This document shows, piece by piece, positions 23,174 to 31,810 of a stretch of 56,104 bases of DNA; the first letter of the stretch is position 1; the number at the start of each line of letters is the position of its first letter. Under the pieces are notes generated by a model that saw nothing but the letters and a program-made list of their open reading frames with translations, was not told where the DNA came from and did not search any database. This DNA is from Candidatus Borkfalkia avistercoris (GTDB taxonomy: Bacteria; Bacillota; Clostridia; Christensenellales; Borkfalkiaceae). The DNA lies in NCBI GenBank assembly GCA_019115995.1, contig DXCL01000010.1:1-56104 (forward strand), read 5' to 3'. The translations under genes were made by a program, and so were the position numbers.

Positions 23174-25156
23174 TTATGCATTGAGTTTATTGAGAGAACG
23201 GAAGGCTTTTTCCACGACGTTGTCTGCGGTGAAGCCGAACATCTCGAACAGTTTGTTCGCGGGGCCGCTCGCGCCGAAAGTGGTCATGCCGATGATCTCG
23301 CCGTAATCTCCCGCATACTTGTACCAGGAATAGGGGGAAGCCGCTTCCACGCATACGCGCGCTTTCACTTCGGGAGGGATCACGCTGTCTTTGTAAGACT
23401 GCGGCTGTTTTTCAAATTCCTCAAAGCAGGGCATGGAAACGACGCGCGCGTCGACGCCCTTGGTTTTCAGAATGTCTTTCGCCTGCATGCACTGCTCGAC
23501 TTCCGATCCGCTGGCAATGAGAAGCACGTCGGGCACCTTCTTTTCGCTGTCAGCGAGAATGTAGCCGCCTTTGAGCGCTTCCAGCCCCGATTTTTCGTAT
23601 TGCGGCAGGTTCTGCCTTGTCAGCACGAGGCAGGTGGGCGCGTTGCCCGTGAGCGCCGAGATCCACGCCGCCGTCGTTTCTTTTCCGTCCGCGGGGCGGT
23701 AGACCTTCATGCCGGGAATGGAGCGGAGGGCGATGAGCTGTTCCACGGGCTCGTGCGTGGGGCCGTCTTCCCCGACGCCGATGGAGTCGTGCGTGAGGAT
23801 ATAGGTGACGGGCTGATGCATGAGCGCGGAGAGACGCATCGCATGCTTCATATAATCGGAGAAGATAAAGAAGGTCGCGCAGTAGCATTTGAGCCCGCCG
23901 TGCAGCTGCATGCCGTTGGCGATCGCCGCCATCGCGTGTTCGCGGATACCGAAGTGCATGTTCGAGCCGCTCTTGTCCTCTGCGGAGAAGCTCGCGCGTT
24001 TTTTCATATTCGACTTGTTGGAGGGCGCGAGGTCTGCCGAGCCGCCGATGAGGTTGGGGATCCTGTCTGCCAGCTTGTTGAGTACGGCAAAGCTCGTGTT
24101 GCGGGTCGCGTCGGGCTTTGCAAACTCGAAGAGCTCCGCGTCGTTTTTCAAATCGGGCAGTTCCCCGCTCATATACTTTTTATACAGCGCCGCAAGGTCG
24201 GGATACGCCGCTTCATATTCCTTGAACAGCCTCTTCCATTTGCCCTGGCGGGAAGCGCCTCTGCGCGCGATGGCGCCGCAGTGATCGGCGACCTCGTCGG
24301 GGATCTCGAAGGGAGCGCACGTCCAGCCGAGGTTTTCCTTGGTCTTTGCGAGGTTTTCCGCGCCGAGGGGCGCGCCGTGGCATTCGTGCGAGCCTGCAAG
24401 GGGAGAGCCGTATCCGATGACCGTTTTGCAGATGATGACGGAAGGCCTTTCCGTATCTGCCTTCGCTTTTTTGACGGTGCGTTTGAGGAGATCGAGATCG
24501 TTCGCGTCGTCCACTTTCAGCACCTGCCAGCCCTGCGCTTTGAAGCGCATCGCGACGTCTTCTTTAAATGTAATGTCGGTGTCGCCCTCGATGGTGATGT
24601 CGTTGTCGTCATAGAAGAGGATCAGCTTGCCGAGCTTGTGCGTTCCGGCAAAGGAGCATGCCTCGTAAGAGATGCCCTCTTCCAGGCACCCGTCGCCGCA
24701 GAGCACATAGGTATAGTGGTCTACGATGGGGAAGCCTTCGCGGTTGAAGGTCGCCGCGAGGTGCGCCTCGGCTACCGCCATGCCTACGGCGTTGGCGATG
24801 CCCTGTCCGAGCGGGCCGGTCGTCGTTTCGATGCCGGGGGTATGACCGTATTCGGGGTGTCCGGGCGTTTTATAACCGAGCTGACGGAAGTTCATCATGT
24901 CTTCCTTGGAGATGTCGTACCCGAAAAGATAGAGGAGGGAATAGTTGAGCATGGAGCCGTGCCCCGCCGAGAGCACGAACCTGTCTCTGTCGTCCCATTT
25001 GGGGTCTTTTGGATTGAATTTTAGAAAATCCGCAAAGATGGTGTATCCGATCGGCGCGCTGCCGAGGGGAAGTCCCGGGTGCCCGGAGTTTGCCTTTTGG
25101 ATCGCCTCTGCGGAGAGGATCCTGATCGCGTTTACCGTTTGCTGACGAACGTCCAT
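23174..25156 (-). CDS. tkt: transketolase
   Basis: The 660-residue, full-length transketolase contains all signature regions: ANSGHPGLPLGSAPIGYTIF, the thiamine-diphosphate motif CGDGCLEEGISYEACSFAGT with YDDNDITIEG, the Pyr-domain GIREHAMAAIANGMQLHGGL, and THDSIGVGEDGPTHEPVEQL with catalytic histidines. It moves two-carbon ketol units between sugar phosphates in the non-oxidative pentose phosphate pathway, needing thiamine diphosphate and Mg2+ or Ca2+. AAGGAGAT precedes ATG 25156. It lies 31 bp behind the phosphomannomutase gene and is probably cotranscribed. Confidence 0.97.
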   Translation of the reverse strand: MDVRQQTVNAIRILSAEAIQKANSGHPGLPLGSAPIGYTIFADFLKFNPKDPKWDDRDRFVLSAGHGSMLNYSLLYLFGYDISKEDMMNFRQLGYKTPGHPEYGHTPGIETTTGPLGQGIANAVGMAVAEAHLAATFNREGFPIVDHYTYVLCGDGCLEEGISYEACSFAGTHKLGKLILFYDDNDITIEGDTDITFKEDVAMRFKAQGWQVLKVDDANDLDLLKRTVKKAKADTERPSVIICKTVIGYGSPLAGSHECHGAPLGAENLAKTKENLGWTCAPFEIPDEVADHCGAIARRGASRQGKWKRLFKEYEAAYPDLAALYKKYMSGELPDLKNDAELFEFAKPDATRNTSFAVLNKLADRIPNLIGGSADLAPSNKSNMKKRASFSAEDKSGSNMHFGIREHAMAAIANGMQLHGGLKCYCATFFIFSDYMKHAMRLSALMHQPVTYILTHDSIGVGEDGPTHEPVEQLIALRSIPGMKVYRPADGKETTAAWISALTGNAPTCLVLTRQNLPQYEKSGLEALKGGYILADSEKKVPDVLLIASGSEVEQCMQAKDILKTKGVDARVVSMPCFEEFEKQPQSYKDSVIPPEVKARVCVEAASPYSWYKYAGDYGEIIGMTTFGASGPANKLFEMFGFTADNVVEKAFRSLNKLNA

Positions 25157-25187
25157 AGTTGTTTGATCTCCTTATATGAATTAAAAT

Positions 25188-26705
25188 TTATTTTGCAAGA
25201 TATTTTTCGAGGTTTTCCGTATTCAGAAAATCATATTTTCCGAGCAGGGAAAGCAGCGTTTTTGCGATTTGCTTGCAACCTCCCTTTTTGTTGCTCTCGA
25301 AGTTGATCGGCATGATCGGCTCGTGCAGGCTCATGCGCACGAGCGCCCAGCCGTCTCCGTCGTCTTTGCCGAATACGATGCGCACGCCCTCGAAGTTGTC
25401 GGGCGCAAGCGAAAGCCCGTCCTGTTCCGTCGCGCGCTTTTTTATGTCTTCGATCGCGCCGCTTCCGAGCGTTTTGAAGTCCGTTCCTTCCTTGAAAGAG
25501 AGCCGCACCTCCGCCGCCTCAGCGGGCTCGGGCAGGTCTTTGATGAGCTCGGATATGTCTTTCCCCTCGTTTGCGAGCGTGGCAAGGCTGATGAGGATAC
25601 GCGTTACGAGGTAGGCGCCGTCGTCCAAAAAGTAATTTTCTTTGAGCGCCGCATGCCCGCTCGTTTCTATGGCGAGAGGGGAGTAAACGCCTTCCGCGTT
25701 CAGCCGCTTCGACTCGTCGATCACGTTTTTATAACCGCGCTTGAACCTGCGGTGCACGCCGCCGTGCTTTTTGATGAATTCCGCGAGCCCGTCGCTCGTT
25801 ACCGAATCGGTCACGATCACGCCCGGCTTTTCCGCGAGGAGTATGGCGGAGATGAGCGCGATGAGGCGGTTGCGGTTGATCTCTTCTCCCTTCGAATCCA
25901 CCGCGCCCGCGCGGTCTACGTCAGTGTCGAAGATGATGCCGAAGTCCGCTTTTACCTTTTTCACCTGTTCGGAGATCGAGCGCATCGCGTCTTTATTCTC
26001 GGGGTTGGGGATATGGTTGGGGAAGCGGCCGTCCGGTTCCAAAAACTGGCTGCCGTCCGTATCCGCGCCGAGGGGCTTCAACACCTTGTCCACATAAAAG
26101 CCGCCCGCGCCGTTGCCCGCGTCCACGATGATCTTTTTGCCGGAAAGGGGTCTTTCTTTCCCCGTTTTTTCCCGCACGAAGCGGACGAGCCCCTGCGCGT
26201 AGGTATCGATGTAGTTGATGTTTTTTACGCTGCCCGGCGCCGCCGCGGAAAGGGCTTTGCCCTCCGCCGCGAGGGAGAGGATTTCCGAAATATCCTTGCC
26301 TTCCAGCCCGCCGTCTTTGGTAAAAAATTTCAGCCCGTTTTTATTGAAGGGCAAGTGGCTCGCCGTGATCATGACAGACGCGTCCGCTTCGAGCGAGTCT
26401 TCTTTGAGCAGCATGAACATCGACGGAGTGGACGAAAGCCCCGTAAAGAGGGCGTTCGCGCCGCTCGCGACGATGGCTTTGAGAACACAGTCTGCAATGC
26501 GCCCCGCCGAAAGGCGGGAATCGTGCCCGACCGCCACGGTCAGCTCTTTTTTGCCCGACTGCATCGCAAGGCGGTAAAGGAACGCCTTTACGATGCCGCT
26601 GACCGCTTCGTCGGTCAGATCGACGTGCTCTCCCGCAACGCCTTCGAGCGCCGTGCCGCGCACGTCGGAGCCGCTTTTGAGCTTTTCCCAGTCTTTTGCC
26701 TGCAT
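25188..26705 (-). CDS. phosphomannomutase/phosphoglucomutase
   Basis: The 505-residue protein is an alpha-D-phosphohexomutase: phosphoserine loop VMITASHLPFNKNGLKFF (about S116, with SHLP instead of the common SHNP), metal-binding DTDVDR (about 260), sugar-binding ETSGHAALKENYF (about 340) and a C-terminal phosphate-binding domain. It interconverts hexose 1- and 6-phosphates through a bisphosphate intermediate, feeding glycan and cell-wall precursor synthesis. Start ATG 26705 has GGGAGG before it. With the transketolase gene downstream it forms a sugar-phosphate operon. Confidence 0.92.
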   Translation of the reverse strand: MQAKDWEKLKSGSDVRGTALEGVAGEHVDLTDEAVSGIVKAFLYRLAMQSGKKELTVAVGHDSRLSAGRIADCVLKAIVASGANALFTGLSSTPSMFMLLKEDSLEADASVMITASHLPFNKNGLKFFTKDGGLEGKDISEILSLAAEGKALSAAAPGSVKNINYIDTYAQGLVRFVREKTGKERPLSGKKIIVDAGNGAGGFYVDKVLKPLGADTDGSQFLEPDGRFPNHIPNPENKDAMRSISEQVKKVKADFGIIFDTDVDRAGAVDSKGEEINRNRLIALISAILLAEKPGVIVTDSVTSDGLAEFIKKHGGVHRRFKRGYKNVIDESKRLNAEGVYSPLAIETSGHAALKENYFLDDGAYLVTRILISLATLANEGKDISELIKDLPEPAEAAEVRLSFKEGTDFKTLGSGAIEDIKKRATEQDGLSLAPDNFEGVRIVFGKDDGDGWALVRMSLHEPIMPINFESNKKGGCKQIAKTLLSLLGKYDFLNTENLEKYLAK

Positions 26706-26739
26706 GTATGCCTCCCGAAAAACTTTTAATCTCCTATTT

Positions 26740-26768
26740 ATTATATAGTATTTGGCTCGCTATTTCAA
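26740..26768 (-). promoter_or_regulatory. sigma-A promoter of the phosphohexomutase-tkt operon
   Basis: TTGAAA (26768-26763) and TATAAT (26745-26740) on the minus strand are 17 bp apart, giving a leader of about 30 nt. Confidence 0.8.
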
Positions 26769-26877
26769 GCGCTTTTTGAAAAAACCGTGCAAAATTTTGT
26801 AAAAACGTTCAAAAAGGCAGCCGGGCGTGCGTTAAAACGCTCTGCAAACTTTGGCAGATTTATTCTGTTCATTTCAT

Positions 26878-26906
26878 TTTACAAAATCGGACGTTTATGA
26901 TATAAT
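26878..26906 (+). promoter_or_regulatory. sigma-A promoter of the degV operon
   Basis: TTTACA (26878-26883), 17 bp and TATAAT (26901-26906) precede the first DegV gene. Bases 26769-26877 hold no other feature I can support. Confidence 0.75.
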
Positions 26907-26942
26907 AAATCAAATCAAAACAGATGAACGGAGAGGGTTATT

Positions 26943-27833
26943 ATGCAAAAGTTTATCGTATCGACCGATTCCACGGCCGACTTATATGCGGATTACGTCA
27001 GGGAGCACGACGTCCGGCTTGCGCCGCTCACTTTTACCATTGAAAAGAACGGCGTCATGACCGAATACCTCGATGCGTTTACCGACTATTCGCAGTACGT
27101 CGATTTCTTTCAGCAGCTTCGCGACAAGGCGATGCCCCGCACCTCCATGCTCAATTATGAGAGCCATTTCAGCCATTTTAAAAAGATGGCGGAGGAGGGC
27201 GCGAAAGACGTACTGCATTTTACCATCTCCACGGGGCTTGCTTCCACCATCAACGTGGCGCGGCAGGCTGCGTCAGATGTAAAAAAGGAGTTTCCCGAAT
27301 TTAATCTGAAAGCGGTCGATTCGCTCGCGGCAACGATCGGACAGGGCGAGCTCGTATACGAAGCGGTGCGCCTGCGCGATGCGGGCAAGACCCTCGACGA
27401 GGCATATGACGCCGTAACGCAGATCCCGCTTCATCTCCAATATGTCATCGCGGCGAACGACCTGTTTTATCTGAAACGCGGCGGCAGAGTTTCGGCTGCG
27501 GCGGCGGTCGTCGGCTCTGCGCTCGGCGTAAAGCCGATCCTTTCCTTTACGAGAGACGGTAAACTGACCGTGATCGATAAAGTGCGGGGCATGAAAAAAG
27601 TCATCGCGTACGCATTGGAAAAGATGGAACGCTTCAATCCCGTAGAGGAGGGGCGAGTCATTCATGTGGTGCACTCCGATGCGGAAAGAGACGCTCAGGA
27701 GCTTGCCGACAAGATCGAGGAGCGCTGGAATTTCCGTCCCGAAATTTCCATTTTAGGGCCTGTTATCGGCGCGCACGTCGGGCCGGGCGCCGTGGCCGTT
27801 CTTTGGAAAAGCAAGGAAGAGAGGCAAGACTAA
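26943..27833 (+). CDS. DegV family protein (fatty-acid-binding), copy 1
   Basis: The 296-residue protein has the two-domain DegV fold: N-terminal IVSTDSTADL, the PRTSMLNYESHFSHF segment (TS binds the lipid carboxylate), LHFTISTGLASTINVA, VDSLAATIGQGELVYEAVR, and LKRGGRVSAAAAVVGSAL, ending GPVIGAHVGPGAVAVLWK. DegV/FakB proteins bind fatty acids and present them to FakA kinase for phosphorylation; no fakA is in this window. GGAGAGG precedes ATG 26943. It is the first gene of a four-gene run with a second DegV at 29044. Confidence 0.9.
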   Translation: MQKFIVSTDSTADLYADYVREHDVRLAPLTFTIEKNGVMTEYLDAFTDYSQYVDFFQQLRDKAMPRTSMLNYESHFSHFKKMAEEGAKDVLHFTISTGLASTINVARQAASDVKKEFPEFNLKAVDSLAATIGQGELVYEAVRLRDAGKTLDEAYDAVTQIPLHLQYVIAANDLFYLKRGGRVSAAAAVVGSALGVKPILSFTRDGKLTVIDKVRGMKKVIAYALEKMERFNPVEEGRVIHVVHSDAERDAQELADKIEERWNFRPEISILGPVIGAHVGPGAVAVLWKSKEERQD

Positions 27834-27846
27834 AATCAAATACGCC

Positions 27847-27868
27847 GCGCGCCGCTTTTACGGCGCGC
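27847..27868 (+). terminator. weak hairpin between degV copy 1 and the lipoprotein gene
   Basis: GCGCGCCG (27847-27854) pairs with CGGCGCGC (27861-27868) and is followed by TTTGAATTT. It probably attenuates rather than stops readthrough. Confidence 0.45.
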
Positions 27869-27889
27869 TTTGAATTTCGGAGGAAAAAC

Positions 27890-28423
27890 ATGAAGAAACT
27901 TGTTGTCCTGCTGTCCGCGCTCTTCCTCTCTTTGTCGTTCGCCGTTTTTGTTGGATGCGAAGAGGAGAACGGAAGCCTTTTGAAAGGCACGGCGACGGTC
28001 GTTCTCGACGCCGGATCGGGCGAGAACAGATATACCGTTTTTACGGTCGAGCTTGAAAAGGCCGGTCTTACGTCTTCGGATAAGGGTATCGACGTTTTGG
28101 ACGCGCTCAAAGAGGAAGGACTTTATTACAGCGGTACGTATACGAGCGCGTTCGGCGCGTATCTTACCGAGATCGGTACGGAAGTGCCTGCGGAGAATCC
28201 TTCCTACGAAGGCGAAACGGTACAGACGCCCATATTAAAAGCGGAAGGGAACAACTACATCGCGCTGTATACCGCCGATATAGAGGAAGGCAACCCCGAT
28301 CCCGAAAATTGGGGCGGCACGATCGAATACGAGGGTACGAGCGTTTATTATGCGATGCTGGGTATCTCCTCCCTGCGCGTGTTCGACGGCGCCGTTTACT
28401 ATTTCGCGCTGTCTTCCTACTGA
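27890..28423 (+). CDS. lipoprotein with DUF4430-like (transcobalamin-C-terminal-like) domain
   Basis: The 177-residue protein has a lipoprotein signal peptide (lipobox FVGC, Cys24) and a domain with VFTVELEKAGLTSSDKGIDV, LDALKEEGLYYSGTYTSAFG and YYAMLGISSLRVFDGAVYYF. The short-helix LDAL pattern and the terminal beta-strands fit DUF4430, which corresponds to the small beta domain of transcobalamin. It lies directly before an ECF-type membrane protein, an arrangement I associate with substrate-binding subunits for vitamin uptake in Clostridia. A corrinoid or other vitamin ligand is an inference. GGAGGA precedes ATG 27890. Confidence 0.65.
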   Translation: MKKLVVLLSALFLSLSFAVFVGCEEENGSLLKGTATVVLDAGSGENRYTVFTVELEKAGLTSSDKGIDVLDALKEEGLYYSGTYTSAFGAYLTEIGTEVPAENPSYEGETVQTPILKAEGNNYIALYTADIEEGNPDPENWGGTIEYEGTSVYYAMLGISSLRVFDGAVYYFALSSY

Positions 28424-28424
28424 T

Positions 28425-29054
28425 ATGAAGGGCGGTGTTGCAAGGGGCGGAAGCTTTGTTTCCGCCGGAGAACTCGCCGCCTGCGCGCTCATGACGGCGC
28501 TTCTGATCGGCGGGCAGTTGGCTTTGTCCTCGGCGGCGGGAGTAGAGGTGGTCACCGTCATGCTCCTTGCTTTCTGTACTGTGTACGGCAGGCGCGCGGG
28601 CATGCTCACCGCTACGGCGTTTTCTCTTCTGCGCTGTATCCTGTTCGGGTTTTTCCCTTCGGTCGTGGCGCTGTATCTCATCTATTACAACGCGTTCGCG
28701 TTCTTTTTCGGTTCTTTTCAAAAGCGCAGGCCGCACCTGCTGTTTCTCGTGCTGTTTGCGGTCGCGTTTACGGCTTGTTTTACGCTGTTGGACGATGTGC
28801 TCTATCCGCTCTTTTCCGGAATACGCGGCAGGGTGTGGCGGCTGTACGTCGCCGCTTCTCTTCCCGTGATGGCCGCGCAGTGCGTCTGCGCGCTGGCTAC
28901 CGTCTCTCTGTTGTATCTGCCGCTCGAAAGAGTGTTTTCTGCCGCATGCGGCGCGGGCAGATCAAAGCGGGGCGATAAAAAAATATTGCAAGAACCGCAG
29001 GCGCGGCGAAAAGCGGCGCGCCGCGCGGACGGAGTAAAAACGTATGAACGATAA
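28425..29054 (+). CDS. ECF-transporter S-component-like membrane protein
   Basis: The 209 residues contain about six hydrophobic helices (AGELAACALMTALLIGGQLA, GRRAGMLTATAFSLLRCILF, ALYLIYYNAFAFFFGSF), the layout of substrate-capture (S) components of energy-coupling-factor transporters, plus a basic cytoplasmic tail. Such proteins use a shared EcfAAT module, not encoded here. ATG 28425 starts 2 bp after the stop of the DUF4430 lipoprotein, which suggests they work together; upstream in-frame starts lie inside that gene. The last 11 bp overlap the second degV. Confidence 0.72.
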   Translation: MKGGVARGGSFVSAGELAACALMTALLIGGQLALSSAAGVEVVTVMLLAFCTVYGRRAGMLTATAFSLLRCILFGFFPSVVALYLIYYNAFAFFFGSFQKRRPHLLFLVLFAVAFTACFTLLDDVLYPLFSGIRGRVWRLYVAASLPVMAAQCVCALATVSLLYLPLERVFSAACGAGRSKRGDKKILQEPQARRKAARRADGVKTYER

Positions 29055-29940
29055 ATTATTTGTCATTTCCAGCGATTCCACCTGCGATCTTTACAGCGAT
29101 TACGTGAAAGAGAACGATATTCAGATCGTTCCCCTGACGTATACCATGGAAACGGGCGGGCAGCTCGTCGAAAACAAGGACGCGTTTACCGATTATTCGC
29201 AATACGTCGCTTTTTATGAGCAGCTGCGCGCGGGAGGATTTTCGCGCACCTCGATGCTCAATTACGATCATCACTTCCTGCATTTCCGCAAGCTTGCGGA
29301 GGAGGGTGCGGAAAATATTTTGCATTTTTCCCTTTCGAGCGGGCTTTCCACGACCGCGCAGGCGGCAAAAGACGCCGCTGCCGACGTGATGGAGGAGTAT
29401 CCTTCCTGCAAGATCTATGCGATCGATTCGTACGCGGCGACGATCGGGCAGGGCGCGCTCGTAAAGGAAGCGGTGCGCATGCGCGCCGAGGGCAGGAGCG
29501 CGGCGGAGGCGTACGAGGCGATCAGTGGCATGCCCTTCCATATCCAGTACGTTATCATAGCGAACGATCTTTATTACCTCAAAAAGGGCGGGCGCGTTTC
29601 CGCGTTTGCCGCGGCGGCGGGCACCGTATTGAAAATAAAGCCCGTGCTTTCCTTTACCAACGAGGGTAAGCTGACCGTCGTGGAAAAGTGCAAAGGCATG
29701 AAAAAGGCGTTTGCGTATGCATTGGAAAAGATGAAGCGTTTTCCTCCCGTGAAGGAGGGGCGCATGATCTGGATCGTGCATACCGACGCGGAAAAGGAAG
29801 CGGAAGAACTTGCCTGTATGGTGGAAAAGGAGTGGGGGTACCGCCCCGACGTTACCATCATGGGCCCGGTGATCGGCTCGCATGTGGGGCCCGGCTCGGT
29901 GTCGATGATCTGGAAGAGCAAGGAAGAGCGGCAGGACTGA
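29044..29940 (+). CDS. DegV family protein (fatty-acid-binding), copy 2
   Basis: This 298-residue paralogue of the protein at 26943 shares long identical stretches (DAFTDYSQYV, TSMLNY, AATIGQG, GGRVSA, WKSKEERQD at the C-terminus). The lipid-binding motif RTSMLNYDHHFLHF is intact. Its start overlaps the ECF gene by 11 bp, so translation is coupled. Two DegV copies around an ECF pair suggest duplication followed by insertion, or different fatty-acid preferences as seen for FakB1 and FakB2. Confidence 0.9.
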   Translation: MNDKLFVISSDSTCDLYSDYVKENDIQIVPLTYTMETGGQLVENKDAFTDYSQYVAFYEQLRAGGFSRTSMLNYDHHFLHFRKLAEEGAENILHFSLSSGLSTTAQAAKDAAADVMEEYPSCKIYAIDSYAATIGQGALVKEAVRMRAEGRSAAEAYEAISGMPFHIQYVIIANDLYYLKKGGRVSAFAAAAGTVLKIKPVLSFTNEGKLTVVEKCKGMKKAFAYALEKMKRFPPVKEGRMIWIVHTDAEKEAEELACMVEKEWGYRPDVTIMGPVIGSHVGPGSVSMIWKSKEERQD

Positions 29941-29957
29941 GCGCCTTGTTTGCGGGA

Positions 29958-29978
29958 GCGGGCGTTTCGCTCGCCCGC
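29958..29978 (+). terminator. probable terminator after degV copy 2
   Basis: GCGGGCG (29958-29964) pairs with CGCCCGC (29972-29978), with a 7-nt loop. T-rich sequence (AGTTTTTCCGTTTTT) follows only after about 8 nt, so strength is uncertain. Confidence 0.45.
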
Positions 29979-30025
29979 CGCGCGGAGTTTTTCCGTTTTT
30001 CTCTGCAAAGATAAAGGAAAATAAA

Positions 30026-30054
30026 TTTACATGCGGAATAAAATGTGGTATACT
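30026..30054 (+). promoter_or_regulatory. sigma-A promoter of proS
   Basis: TTTACA (30026-30031), a 17-bp spacer and TATACT (30049-30054) leave a leader of about 47 nt. That is too short for a T-box, so proS is not T-box controlled here. Confidence 0.75.
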
Positions 30055-30107
30055 GTTAGAAGTATATCACATTTTATTTTGCGCCGCAGGCGCTTTCGGA
30101 GAATGTT

Positions 30108-31538
30108 ATGGCAAAAGAGAACCAGTTTGTCAATCAGATCGCAGACATCGAAACGGATTTTCCCCGTTGGTATACAGACGTCGTCGTTAAGACCAAGCTC
30201 GTGGATTACGGCCCCGTAAAGGGCACGATGGTCATTCGCCCGTACGGATACGCGATCTGGGAAAATATACAAAAGGAGCTGGACGCCCGTTTTAAAGCGA
30301 CGGGGCATCAGAACGCCTATTTCCCGCTGCTCATTCCGTACAGCTTTATGACGCGTGAGGCAGAGCACGTGGAAGGGTTTGCGCCCGAAGTTGCCGTCGT
30401 TACGGTGGGGGGCGGCGAAACGCTCGCCGAGCCGTTGGTCATTCGTCCTACGAGCGAAACCATTTTCGGCGAAATGTACTCCAAATGGCTGCAATCTTAC
30501 AGAGATCTCCCCATTCTGATCAATCAGTGGGCGAACGTCGTCCGTTGGGAAAAAACGACCCGCCCTTTTCTGCGCACGAGCGAATTTTTGTGGCAGGAAG
30601 GCCACACCGCCCACGCCACCGAGGAAGAGGCGATGGAAGAGACGATGAAGATGCTCGGCGTATATAAAGAGTTCGCCGAGACCTGCCTCGCCATTCCCGT
30701 ATTTACGGGCAGGAAAACGGAAAAGGAAAAGTTCGCGGGCGCGCTCGCGACCTTCGGCATGGAAGCGATGATGCACGACGGCAAGAGCTTGCAGGCGGGC
30801 ACTTCGCATTATATGGGGCAGAATTTTGCCAAGGCGTTCGACATTCAGTTTTTGGATAAAGACGGCACGCATAAGTACGCGTATACGACGTCCTGGGGCG
30901 TATCCACGCGGCTCATCGGCGCGCTCATCATGGCGCACGGCGATCAGCGCGGTCTGGTGCTGCCTCCCGTCGTCGCGCCCGTGCAGGCGATCATCGTGCC
31001 CATCGCGGCAAAGAAGGAGGGCGTTCTGGACGCCGCAGCCGATTTGAAGGCGAAACTTGCCGCCGCGGGCGTTCGCGCAGAGATGGACGCGACGGACAAC
31101 AGCCCCGGCTGGAAGTTCAACGAGTGGGAGATGAAGGGCGTGCCCGTCCGCATCGAGCTCGGCCCGCGCGACATCGAGGCGGGCAAAATGGTGCTCGTGC
31201 GCAGGGATACGCACGAAAAGATCGAGGCGCCCCTCGCCGACGCAGCGGAATCTGTCAAAAAACTGCTTGCCGACGTGCAGAAAAACCTCTTCGAGAGGGC
31301 GAAAAAGCGCAAGGAAGAGCGCGTTGTTACCGCGGAAACGGTCGAAGAGCTCTTAAAGGGCGTTGAAGGCGGCAACTTCGTAAAGGCTGGCTGGTGCGGC
31401 TGCCGCGAATGCGAAGACAAGATCAAGGAGCAGACGGCGGCGTCCGCGCGCGTCATCGTGGAAGGGGAGCATGCCGAAAAGTGCGTTTGCTGCGGCAAAG
31501 AGGCAACGCAGGTGGTGCTCTTCGCGCGCGCATATTGA
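30108..31538 (+). CDS. proS: prolyl-tRNA synthetase, archaeal/eukaryotic type (ProS type 3)
   Basis: The 476 residues follow the short ProRS architecture without the bacterial editing insertion: class II motif 1 around PYGYAIWENIQ, VIRPTSETIFGEMYSKW, motif 2 NQWANVVRWEKTTRPFLRTS, and motif 3 TTSWGVSTRLIGALIMAHGD. An anticodon-binding domain follows, then the zinc-binding C-terminal domain (WCGCRECED...CVCCGKEA), which is typical of the archaeal type. It charges tRNA-Pro. Many clostridia carry this form. ATG 30108 has GGAGAA upstream. It is monocistronic between a promoter and a terminator. Confidence 0.96.
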   Translation: MAKENQFVNQIADIETDFPRWYTDVVVKTKLVDYGPVKGTMVIRPYGYAIWENIQKELDARFKATGHQNAYFPLLIPYSFMTREAEHVEGFAPEVAVVTVGGGETLAEPLVIRPTSETIFGEMYSKWLQSYRDLPILINQWANVVRWEKTTRPFLRTSEFLWQEGHTAHATEEEAMEETMKMLGVYKEFAETCLAIPVFTGRKTEKEKFAGALATFGMEAMMHDGKSLQAGTSHYMGQNFAKAFDIQFLDKDGTHKYAYTTSWGVSTRLIGALIMAHGDQRGLVLPPVVAPVQAIIVPIAAKKEGVLDAAADLKAKLAAAGVRAEMDATDNSPGWKFNEWEMKGVPVRIELGPRDIEAGKMVLVRRDTHEKIEAPLADAAESVKKLLADVQKNLFERAKKRKEERVVTAETVEELLKGVEGGNFVKAGWCGCRECEDKIKEQTAASARVIVEGEHAEKCVCCGKEATQVVLFARAY

Positions 31539-31575
31539 TCGCGCACAAAAACAGGATCATATTCATTGCATCGCG

Positions 31576-31606
31576 CGGCGCGCCGATTTCGGCGCGCCGT
31601 ATTTTT
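31576..31606 (+). terminator. intrinsic terminator after proS
   Basis: CGGCGCGCC (31576-31584) pairs with GGCGCGCCG (31591-31599), with a 6-nt loop and the tail TATTTTTA. Confidence 0.9.
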
Positions 31607-31678
31607 ATGCGGGCAAAGGCTATGCAAAATTTATACGGGGCATAAAAATTCGTGATAATTCGAATTTGCCGCCTGCGT

Positions 31679-31707
31679 TTGACAAATCGGCTCCGTCGGT
31701 TTATAAT
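31679..31707 (+). promoter_or_regulatory. sigma-A promoter of glnN
   Basis: A consensus TTGACA (31679-31684) and TATAAT (31702-31707) are 17 bp apart. Such a strong promoter in front of a nitrogen-regulated gene suggests control after initiation. Confidence 0.85.
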
Positions 31708-31728
31708 CATGGCATAAATCAAAACCAA

Positions 31729-31792
31729 GCAGCAAAGGCGCTGCGGCGGGCTTTCGGAAAAGAGAGCTCTCCGTGGCGCCTTTCAATATTTT
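31729..31792 (+). promoter_or_regulatory. glnN leader: ANTAR-type hexaloop hairpin exclusive with a terminator-like stem
   Basis: GCAGC (31729-31733) pairs with GCTGC (31740-31744) around the hexaloop AAAGGC, which has A at position 1 and G at position 4, as reported for ANTAR-bound hairpins. A second 6-nt-loop hairpin follows (GCTTTC-GGAAAA-GAGAGC, with one wobble pair), but its loop does not fit the rule. An alternative stem pairs AAAGGCGC (31734-31741) with GCGCCTTT (31776-31783), followed by CAATATTTTT, and uses the loop and 3' arm of the first hairpin. An ANTAR regulator is encoded at 41030. Confidence 0.5.
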
Positions 31793-31810
31793 TAAGGAGT
31801 TTTTTGTTTT

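Noticed and set aside
30055-30107. T-box leader before proS
   Set aside because: The leader is about 50 nt and has no T-box motif or specifier hairpin.
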